From WJLY01 sp964562405 (GTDB taxonomy: Bacteria; Joyebacterota; Joyebacteria; Joyebacterales; Joyebacteraceae), in the NCBI GenBank assembly GCA_964562405.1, contig CAZLTC010000023.1, forward strand, positions 1 through 36,446: a DNA stretch of 36,446 nucleotides, given 5' to 3'. Shown in pieces: positions 30,166 through 36,446 of the stretch (position 1 is the first letter of the stretch; each line of letters starts with the position of its first letter). Position numbers and translations under genes: made by a program. The notes beneath the pieces are model-generated. The model was given only the letters and a program-made list of their open reading frames with translations, did no database searches and was not told where the DNA came from.

Positions 30166-33100
30166 CTACTTCAGCAACACCATCATCTTCTTGGCCACGT
30201 CGGTTCCGGCCTCGATCCTGTAGAGATAGACGCCGCTCGCGACCTTCCGACCGTTCGCGTCGGTCCCGTTCCAGGTGACGGCCTTCCGGCCGGGCTGCTG
30301 AGCCTCGTCGACCAGCGTCGTGACGAGCTTGCCCGCAACGTTGTAGACATCGAGCTTGACGTGCCCTGCCTGCGGCAGCTGGTACTCTATGACCGTGACG
30401 GGGTTGAACGGGTTGGGAACGTTCTGCCGGAGCGCGAACACGTTCGGCAGCTCGCCCTCATCCACGCCGCTCGTGCTTCCGCCCTCGAAGGTCAGGTCGA
30501 TGTCGTCGATGTACCAGCCCTCGCCGGTCACGTACCCGTCGGAGGCGAACCTGAAGCGAATCTGTATCGTCTCACCCGCGTATGCGGACAGGTCGAACGT
30601 CTCCTCGGTCCAGCCGAACGAGCCCGACCAGCAAGGCGTGCCCTCGGGTACCGGGTTGGCCGAATTGTTGTTCTTGAGGTGGCTGTAGCCGCCGTCCGGA
30701 TAGAGCACGCTCCAGGTGGTCGCGCCGTCCGTGGAGATCTGGACGAATCCGCAGTCCCAGGCGGAAGTCGAGCTCTCCTCCTCCGCGTCCATCCAGTGCC
30801 AGAACGAGAACACGCCGTTCTCGCCTATGCACATCGGCCTCATCACGAGCGCCCCGTCGGTCGAGTCGCCGTAGTCGAGCGAACCTGAATCGCCGAACTT
30901 CCAGCTGTGGCCGCTCGAGTGGTAGCGGTAGGTGTCGACGTGCCACTCGTCGCTGAAGCCGGGCGACACGATCGCGTGCGTCCACTCCCCTTCGCCCGAC
31001 TCCACATCGTCGGCGAACGGGGCACCTCCCGTCAGTATGCTGAACTGGTGCGACGACGAATATCCCCAGTCCGCCGCGACCGAGACGTCGAACACGATCT
31101 CGTGCAGCGGTGGGCAGGCAGGCAGCAGAGTCACCGAGTAGTCCGGCGACACCGGCTGCGTCGTCCCGGAGCCGAGAGAGGCGATGCTCGCCGACTCGTT
31201 GTTGATCTGAACGTACGGATCGGTCGACGATATCGCCGCGGTGACGCCCGTCGCGCCCGCACTCCCGGAGTTAGAGAGCGACAGGCTCAGTACGACCGTC
31301 TCTCCGGCCTCGAGACACCCGCTTCCGTTGCCGCCGTGAACAGGATCATCGGCCGCGTGTCCGGCGTACTCGACGACCGGCGAAGAGACCGTGACACCGA
31401 AGTTGGACTGCCACGTCTCCCTGGTGGAACCCGTGATGGTCAGCGTGAACGGGATGACCTCGCCGTCCGGTGTGTCTGACGCCACCGAGAACTCGTAGTC
31501 GTCGAGGCACTGGGCCGTGCCGGATGCCGGGATGTCGCCGTACTCCTCGTAGTCGTCGAGCAGCGCCACGCGGCTGCTCTCGGACGAGAGAGTGGCTGTC
31601 ACTCCATAGGCCGGGTCGACACCGACGTTCTCGAGCGTTACGACGAGTTCGATCGACTCTCCGGCGTTGGCGACCGCATTGCCGTTCCCGTTGCTCTCTC
31701 CGATCTGGTCGTCATCAACCGTGTAGCCGTCGAGAGCGACGTACGGCCCCTGCGCCGGATTGATCGGAATGTCGCCGTCCCACGTCAGATGGTCGTGACC
31801 GTGCACCTTGATATTGAGAGTGCCGGTTCCCATCGCGGACGGGTGCACGGTTGCGAGTCCGGCGGCATCGGTCACCTCGGTGCTGTAGACCGAGTAGTCG
31901 TCGGTCCACACGGTCACCCTGGCGCCCGGCACCGGCGTTCCGCCGTCGAGAACCGTGACACCCAGATCGGGCTGTCCGACCATCACGCTTGATGGGTGGT
32001 TGACCGTGAGTGCCGTCGGCTCGGACGTCCAGAGCTCCATCGCCGGATCGCCGAAGAGCGTGAGTTCGTAGTGACACCAGCGGTTTGCCCCGTAGTTAAT
32101 GGCCCAGAGGGCATCGACCTTCGAGTCGTCGTTGGCCTCGCCGAGCGTGTAGATGCCCTCGGAGAACATCGCGTCGAAAAACTCCCTGTCGAAGTACTGC
32201 GACGAGCCGTTCGTGCCTCCCGGATCGCCCCAGCCGTAGCGTGAGTTCATGATGGTGGCCACCGCGCCGGCGTCGCTGTTGACGAACTCCTCGGCGAAGC
32301 AGTCGCCAGGGTAGCTGCCGTCCGTTGTGCGGTCGTCGAAGGCGCCGCAGTAGCAGCCCTGGCTGTATACGAAGTTCAGCATGTGGTTCGTGCCGTCGTT
32401 GTCGAACGACGAGATGTCCGTGTTGTCCATCTTCATCGAGTACTGCGTGTTGCAGTGCCCCAAATGATTCACGATGTTGAGACCGCTCTCCATCGCGCTG
32501 ATGAGCGTCGCGTAGCTCCACGTGCCGTTCCGGTCATAGAGCGTGCCGACGTTCATCGTCCCGGGGAACCCGACGGTGGTGTAGCCGTCCGCAGACGAGC
32601 CGTTCATCACCTGGTCCTTGTACGTTCCCCCGTACGTGAGCGGGCTCGACCACAGAAGCTCGCCGACCATGAGCGCCTCGTCGCACTCTCCCGCTATCGG
32701 AGAGTCGACGTAGCGCATCGTCTTCGTCACAAAGTTCTGGACGCTCGCGACGTCATCGGCGCACACGCGCCCGATGGCCACCTCCGGATAGAGGTCGGCC
32801 TCCTCCGGGCTGTACTCACCCCAATAACTGTCGCCGTCCGTGTTCCAGTTACCGTCCAGGCTTGAGTAGTAGAGGTCGCACGGGAGGTCAGTCTCGGGCT
32901 CGCCGTAGGCGTCGTTCCACATGCCGCGGTGCGGGATGCCGTTCGCATCACGCGCGTCGCCGACCAGGAGCACGTAGTCGATATCCCACGTGTTGTAGGC
33001 GTCTATGATGAAGTTTCTTATCTTCATCTGGTCGTCATCGCCCGCGTAGTTCGAGGAGATCCACGAACGCAGGAAGATGCCGGCCTTGTAGCCGCGCTGT

Positions 33101-33861
33101 GTCTCGAAGTCGGCAAAGCCGGTGAGGTAGTCGTCCCACGAACTCGTGGTGATGATGATGTACTTGTACTCGAGAGAGGGGTCGAGCGAGCGGCTCAGCG
33201 GCCTCACACGGTCCATCGTGTTGTAGAACGACCTGCGCGACGGGTTGTCCACGACGCGCGCGAGCTGGGCGTTGGTACCCGCGTCGGTGCGAGTCATACG
33301 CTCGGCGGTCCGAAGTGCTGCCGCCGTGGGGACGCTCTCCACCTCCACGTCCATGCTCCTGTAGTAGTACACGGCCCCGGTCTCGGCGTTGTACTCGACA
33401 GGGTGGAGCGCTACGCTGGCGATGCCGTGGCCCCTGTAGAAGCCGAAGCTGGCGGGATCGTGCTTCTCGGCCGGATAGAGCCCAAGTCCTGCGTACTCGG
33501 CCGTGAACCTCTCCACCGGGCCGACAAAGGACAGCGGGTACTGCCTCTGGCCCGGCTCGACCAGGTAGTCTCCGGGAACGGGGATGCGTTCACCGAGAAC
33601 CACCCTGACGCTCACCAGCTCCTCGCCGGGAGGCAGGAGTATGCTCGCACCGGTCACGGGCAGCGCCGGCTTGCCGGGGTCGCCGTACGTCATGGCGCCA
33701 TCCATCTCCACACGGGCGTACTGCCCTGACTGGAAGACGACCGGCTCTGGGAACTCGTAGTGCTGGGTGATGACGCCTGCAGCGGCGCTTCCGGCAAAAA
33801 GGAAGACCACGGCCGCCGACACGGCCATGAGGGCCCTCGGACCGACTGACGCCTGTCTCAT
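30166..33861 (-). CDS. Secreted gingipain-like C25 cysteine peptidase with FlgD-like C-terminus
   Basis: 1231 residues from ATG 33861, chosen for GAGAGG five to six bases upstream and a signal peptide (about 1-28, AGSAAA); the frame is open back to 34164. A propeptide-like region (30-220) precedes the C25 catalytic domain (about 230-615): His469 in NHLGHCNTQ and Cys503 in YSQGCYCGAFDD, matching the GHG and CxxG positions of gingipains. Ig-like and CARDB-like modules follow (about 615-945), then a MAM-like jelly-roll (about 950-1130). The last part is a FlgD/type-IX-like domain (VPNPFNP, then WNGTDANG, ASGVYLY) ending AKKMMVLLK. It is probably a surface or released protease whose propeptide is removed. 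The C-terminal half is similar to the partial gene at 35001-36446. Confidence 0.9.
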   Translation of the reverse strand: MRQASVGPRALMAVSAAVVFLFAGSAAAGVITQHYEFPEPVVFQSGQYARVEMDGAMTYGDPGKPALPVTGASILLPPGEELVSVRVVLGERIPVPGDYLVEPGQRQYPLSFVGPVERFTAEYAGLGLYPAEKHDPASFGFYRGHGIASVALHPVEYNAETGAVYYYRSMDVEVESVPTAAALRTAERMTRTDAGTNAQLARVVDNPSRRSFYNTMDRVRPLSRSLDPSLEYKYIIITTSSWDDYLTGFADFETQRGYKAGIFLRSWISSNYAGDDDQMKIRNFIIDAYNTWDIDYVLLVGDARDANGIPHRGMWNDAYGEPETDLPCDLYYSSLDGNWNTDGDSYWGEYSPEEADLYPEVAIGRVCADDVASVQNFVTKTMRYVDSPIAGECDEALMVGELLWSSPLTYGGTYKDQVMNGSSADGYTTVGFPGTMNVGTLYDRNGTWSYATLISAMESGLNIVNHLGHCNTQYSMKMDNTDISSFDNDGTNHMLNFVYSQGCYCGAFDDRTTDGSYPGDCFAEEFVNSDAGAVATIMNSRYGWGDPGGTNGSSQYFDREFFDAMFSEGIYTLGEANDDSKVDALWAINYGANRWCHYELTLFGDPAMELWTSEPTALTVNHPSSVMVGQPDLGVTVLDGGTPVPGARVTVWTDDYSVYSTEVTDAAGLATVHPSAMGTGTLNIKVHGHDHLTWDGDIPINPAQGPYVALDGYTVDDDQIGESNGNGNAVANAGESIELVVTLENVGVDPAYGVTATLSSESSRVALLDDYEEYGDIPASGTAQCLDDYEFSVASDTPDGEVIPFTLTITGSTRETWQSNFGVTVSSPVVEYAGHAADDPVHGGNGSGCLEAGETVVLSLSLSNSGSAGATGVTAAISSTDPYVQINNESASIASLGSGTTQPVSPDYSVTLLPACPPLHEIVFDVSVAADWGYSSSHQFSILTGGAPFADDVESGEGEWTHAIVSPGFSDEWHVDTYRYHSSGHSWKFGDSGSLDYGDSTDGALVMRPMCIGENGVFSFWHWMDAEEESSTSAWDCGFVQISTDGATTWSVLYPDGGYSHLKNNNSANPVPEGTPCWSGSFGWTEETFDLSAYAGETIQIRFRFASDGYVTGEGWYIDDIDLTFEGGSTSGVDEGELPNVFALRQNVPNPFNPVTVIEYQLPQAGHVKLDVYNVAGKLVTTLVDEAQQPGRKAVTWNGTDANGRKVASGVYLYRIEAGTDVAKKMMVLLK

Positions 33862-34066
33862 ACCAGCCTCTCTCCTCCCGGGGGACCGACCGGCCTCGCC
33901 CAGGGAGACGATGCAACCGACCGTCCGGTTCAAAGCGGGCTCTGACAACCCCGCGTCTGCGAACACGCAATCAAGCTCAGAAGCACCGTACCGGCGCAAA
34001 CATATAGATACACGTCTCGCGCCCAGATTCAACCCGGCGCGTCTGTTGCGACCGTAACTTGCGCGG

Positions 34067-34095
34067 ATTATACCACTTAGCAAGACGTTAGGCAA
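34067..34095 (-). promoter_or_regulatory. Promoter of the C25 peptidase gene
   Basis: On the minus strand: TTGCCT (34095-34090), 17-base spacer, TATAAT (34072-34067) preceded by TGG (extended -10). The start near 34060 gives a leader of about 200 bases (33862-34060), in which I recognise no known riboswitch. Confidence 0.7.
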
Positions 34096-34114
34096 AGGTA
34101 TTCCACTGGAGTGG

Positions 34115-34120
34115 TACAAT
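34115..34120 (+). promoter_or_regulatory. Extended -10 promoter for nfo
   Basis: TACAAT preceded by TGG, in the sequence AGTGGTACAATC. The minus-strand promoter contains AGTGGTATAATC, so the two face away from each other with nearly the same box. At 17 bases the -35 would be GCAAAG (34092-34097), a poor match overlapping the -35 of the other promoter. Confidence 0.5.
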
Positions 34121-34150
34121 CTCGAGACTGGCACATGCGGAGGGATTCGA

Positions 34151-35014
34151 TTGCGCTTCGGCATCCACGTCCCACGACAGAAGAGCCTGACAGCGACCGC
34201 CCGTTACGCGGCCGACATCGGCTGCGGTGCATTCCAGATATTCTCGGGAAACCCCGTAGGCTGGACCATCGGTCGGCTCGATGAGGCCGACCGCGACGGG
34301 TTCATCGAGGCCGTCGCGTCCGCCGGGATCGAACCGGTGCTGGTTCACGCGCCCTATCTGGTGAACCTGGCGAGCACTGACTCCAGGATTCGCAGGCTCT
34401 CACGGCGCACGCTCGCCGACGCGATGACACGCGCGCACGAACTCGCGGCGGGACCGGTCGTCGTCCACGCTGGCAATCACCTCGGAGCCGGGAGCGCCGC
34501 CGGCGTCGCAAGGGCCGTCCGCACGATCGAGCGGGTCCTGGACCGTTCGCCGGACGACTCGACGCTGGCCATCGAGGGCGGAGCCGGGAAGGGCACCGAG
34601 ATAGGCGTCACGTTCGATGAGCTGGCAGAGATGGTGAGCCCGTTCCCTCCGGAACGGGTCGGCGTCCTGCTCGACACCGCTCATCTGTGGGCGCTCGGGT
34701 ACGACCTGAGAAGCGCGCAGAAGCTCGAGGGCATGCTTGGCGAGCTGGCCGATGGGCCTGGGCTCGCGCGCCTGGTGGGCATCCACGGCAACGATTCGCA
34801 CGCCGAGCTGGGCTCGCGACGCGACAGGCACGCGCTCTGGTCCGAGGGAAGGATGGGAAGGCGCGGACTCCGGAACCTGGTACGCGCCCCGGAGTTCGCG
34901 AATCTTCCCTTCGTGTTCGAGATCCCGGGTGATACGCCCGAGTTCGACCGCAAGCGGCTCGCGTCCATGAGACGGATGGAGAAGCGGCTCCGCAAGAGCA
35001 TCACTTCAGCATGA
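34151..35014 (+). CDS. nfo: Endonuclease IV (AP endonuclease family 2)
   Basis: 287 residues. TTG start at 34151, with GGAGGG six bases upstream. All nine metal-binding positions of Nfo can be placed: His66 (VHAPYLVNLAS), His106 (VHAGNH), Glu142 (AIEGGAGKG), Asp175 and His178 (LDTAHLWALGYDL), His212 (GIHGNDS), Asp225 and His227 (GSRRDRH), and Glu257 (VFEIPGDTP). It is a three-zinc TIM barrel that cuts 5' of abasic sites in DNA repair. The usual ENTAG is EGGAG here. Its last 14 bases overlap the end of the convergent gene at 35001. It lies between two related secreted-protein genes of opposite strand. Confidence 0.94.
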   Translation: MRFGIHVPRQKSLTATARYAADIGCGAFQIFSGNPVGWTIGRLDEADRDGFIEAVASAGIEPVLVHAPYLVNLASTDSRIRRLSRRTLADAMTRAHELAAGPVVVHAGNHLGAGSAAGVARAVRTIERVLDRSPDDSTLAIEGGAGKGTEIGVTFDELAEMVSPFPPERVGVLLDTAHLWALGYDLRSAQKLEGMLGELADGPGLARLVGIHGNDSHAELGSRRDRHALWSEGRMGRRGLRNLVRAPEFANLPFVFEIPGDTPEFDRKRLASMRRMEKRLRKSITSA

Positions 35015-36446
35015 CCATCATCTTCTTTGACTCGTAGTCCGCAGTCCTCATCCGGTACAGGTAGACCCCACTCGCTACGCGCCGTCCACCCGCGTCACGA
35101 CCGTCCCAGATCACCTCGTTGTACCCGGCCCTGACCGGACCATCGACGATCGTGCGTACGAGCCGCCCGGCCACATTGTAGACGTCGATGCGCACGTTCG
35201 CGTCCTGCGGAAGCTCGTAGCGAATGGTGGTTATCGGGTTGAAGGGGTTGGGAGCGTTCTGCCGCAGCGCGAAGTCGAGCGGGAGGTCGCGCTCGCCCTC
35301 CACGTCCTGCGTCGGCGCCACCGCGGAGTCGAACGACATGGTCACGTCGTCGACGTACCATCCCTCCATGCCGACATACTCGTCGGACGCAAACCGGAAG
35401 CGGAACATGACCGTCTTGCCCATCAGGGACGTGAGGTCGAAGACCTCCTCGCGCCAGTCGTGGCTGCCCGACCAGCAAGGCGTCCCGTTGGGCAACGGGT
35501 TCCCGGCCGACCAGGCCTTCGTGTGCGTGTAGCCGCCAACCGGCTCGATCAGGTCCCACGTTGCCCCGAAGTCGGCCGAGGCCTCGACCAGAGCGCAGTC
35601 CCAACCGGTGGTGCCGCTCTCCTGCTCCGCTTGCAGCCAGTCCCAGAACCGGAGCTCCGCCCCAATCCCGAGACATAGCGGCCCGATCGAGAGCGCCCCA
35701 TCGGAGGACGATGGGTAGACGAGATGGCCGTCACCGCCGAACTTCCAGCTGTATGTCCCGGAGTGCGCCCTCGCCGACTCGACGTGCCACGCGTCCGCCG
35801 AGCCTGCCGTGACCATGTCGTGGTACCAGTCCGCGAGGTCGCCCTCGATGTCGTCTGATATGCCTGGCCCCGCCGTGAGCGCAGTTGCGCCGGCGGATGA
35901 GCCGTATCCCCAGTCCGCCTCTATATCGATGTCGAAAGACACCTCGCAAGAGGCCGGGCACCCCGGAAGGAACGTCACCGAATACTCACCGTCGAGCGGA
36001 GCGGTCTCCCCCGCCGCCAGTCCCGAACGGGACAACGGCCCGCTATCGATGACCACGTGCGGGTTCGATGTCGACAGAGACACAAGCAGACCCGTGGCGT
36101 CAGCGCTGCCGGAGTTCGTGAGCGAAAGCTCCATGCTAACGGTCTCTCCGGCCTCGGGACAGCCGTTGCCGTTCCCGCCATCGGGCGCGTCGTCGAGGAA
36201 GTGGCCGGCGTACTCTATGACCGGCGCCGAGACCTCCAGCCCGAACTCGTGATTCCACTGGCGCCTTGCGCCGTCGGAGACGACGAGGCCGAACTCGAGC
36301 GACTCCCCGTCGGGCGTATCAGGAGCTACCGCGACGACGAATGGGGAGAGCCCCTGTGCCGTCGAGAAGGCGTCGACATCACCGAACTCGACGACCCCTT
36401 CGACGATATCGACGAACGGGCTGTCGCATGTCAGCTGGGCGGACGC
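35001..36446 (-). CDS. C-terminal part of a large secreted protein, paralogous to the C25 peptidase (partial)
   Basis: The frame is open from the window edge (36446) to TGA 35001-35003, 481 residues, with no internal stop; ATG 36134 is internal, not a start. The order is Ig/CARDB-like modules (VIEYAGHFLDDAPDGGNGNG, compare VVEYAGHAADDPVHGGNGSG in the C25 protein), a MAM-like jelly-roll with FRFRFASDEYVGMEGWYVDD (compare IRFRFASDGYVTGEGWYIDD), then the FlgD-like domain (APNPFNP, WDGRDAGG, ASGVYLY) ending SKKMMVMLK. It is probably another exported peptidase of the same architecture, but the catalytic part is outside the window. Confidence 0.85.
   Translation of the reverse strand, partial: ASAQLTCDSPFVDIVEGVVEFGDVDAFSTAQGLSPFVVAVAPDTPDGESLEFGLVVSDGARRQWNHEFGLEVSAPVIEYAGHFLDDAPDGGNGNGCPEAGETVSMELSLTNSGSADATGLLVSLSTSNPHVVIDSGPLSRSGLAAGETAPLDGEYSVTFLPGCPASCEVSFDIDIEADWGYGSSAGATALTAGPGISDDIEGDLADWYHDMVTAGSADAWHVESARAHSGTYSWKFGGDGHLVYPSSSDGALSIGPLCLGIGAELRFWDWLQAEQESGTTGWDCALVEASADFGATWDLIEPVGGYTHTKAWSAGNPLPNGTPCWSGSHDWREEVFDLTSLMGKTVMFRFRFASDEYVGMEGWYVDDVTMSFDSAVAPTQDVEGERDLPLDFALRQNAPNPFNPITTIRYELPQDANVRIDVYNVAGRLVRTIVDGPVRAGYNEVIWDGRDAGGRRVASGVYLYRMRTADYESKKMMVMLK

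Noticed and set aside
33862..34164. N-terminal extension of the C25 peptidase to 34164
   Set aside because: It would cross the promoter and hide the signal peptide; ATG 33861 has an RBS and begins the signal sequence.
1..36446. CRISPR arrays, tRNA/rRNA genes, prophage or defence islands
   Set aside because: No regularly spaced repeats, no cloverleaf or rRNA signatures, and no phage or nuclease cluster were seen on reading both strands; gaps between genes are all under 300 bases.

Overview
The window is high-GC, gene-dense bacterial chromosome. I see no phage, CRISPR array, rRNA, tRNA or intact insertion sequence. Several very large secreted proteins end in a FlgD/type-IX-like C-terminal beta-sandwich (tails ARKLVVLR, AKKMMVLLK, SKKMMVMLK). 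They include a C39-like peptidase joined to a beta-helix and a gingipain-like C25 peptidase. Together with a lipoprotein prolyl oligopeptidase this suggests a Gram-negative, uncultured lineage near the FCB group (Eisenbacteria- or Krumholzibacteria-like). That placement is an inference from protein style, not a database result. The standard genetic code is in use: TGA ends several intact genes.

Layout. 1-40 holds the first codons of a minus-strand gene. 272-7411 (minus strand) encodes a C39/beta-helix secreted protein, a two-domain rRNA-type methyltransferase, an LPG-flippase-like membrane protein, and a beta-helix protein interrupted by one in-frame TGA. 7572-12664 (plus) encodes a pectate-lyase-like protein, a TGS-domain GTPase, a fold-type II PLP enzyme and another beta-helix protein. 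12749-17974 (plus) is an iron-uptake operon (DtxR/MntR-type regulator, small Cys-rich membrane protein, FeoA, FeoB) with a prolyl oligopeptidase lipoprotein close behind. 17984-18685 (minus) is a membrane protein with a TrkA-C domain. 18838-21840 (plus) encodes an SRPBCC protein, a VOC protein and an APC permease fused to a PTS EIIA domain. 21909-23384 (minus) is a GGDEF protein. 23658-29010 (plus) encodes NAD synthetase, then a tight operon of two M29 aminopeptidases, an MscS channel and UspA. 29114-30019 (minus) is a trehalose-phosphatase-like HAD protein lacking a key Asp. 30166-33861 (minus) is the C25 peptidase, 34151-35014 (plus) is endonuclease IV, and 35001-36446 (minus) is the 3' part of a second protein like the C-terminal half of the C25 peptidase.

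Most interesting points. (1) Three secreted proteins (ends at 6134, 8651 and 12664) share a short extreme C-terminal tail of the form (S/T)WGxIK(S/A)(L/M)(Y/F)R-stop, with different codons. It looks like an undescribed C-terminal signal that coexists with the FlgD-like domains. (2) A perfect 7-4-7 palindrome lies on the -10/start region of the regulator-feo operon. (3) Catalytic residues are replaced in the trehalose-phosphatase-like protein and in one of two tandem aminopeptidases. (4) Two hairpins, one terminator-like, lie in the leader of the methyltransferase gene. (5) Divergent extended -10 promoters sit back to back between the C25 peptidase and endonuclease IV. Sigma70-like promoters can be read before many genes, mostly with 17-base spacers, which helps define transcription units.
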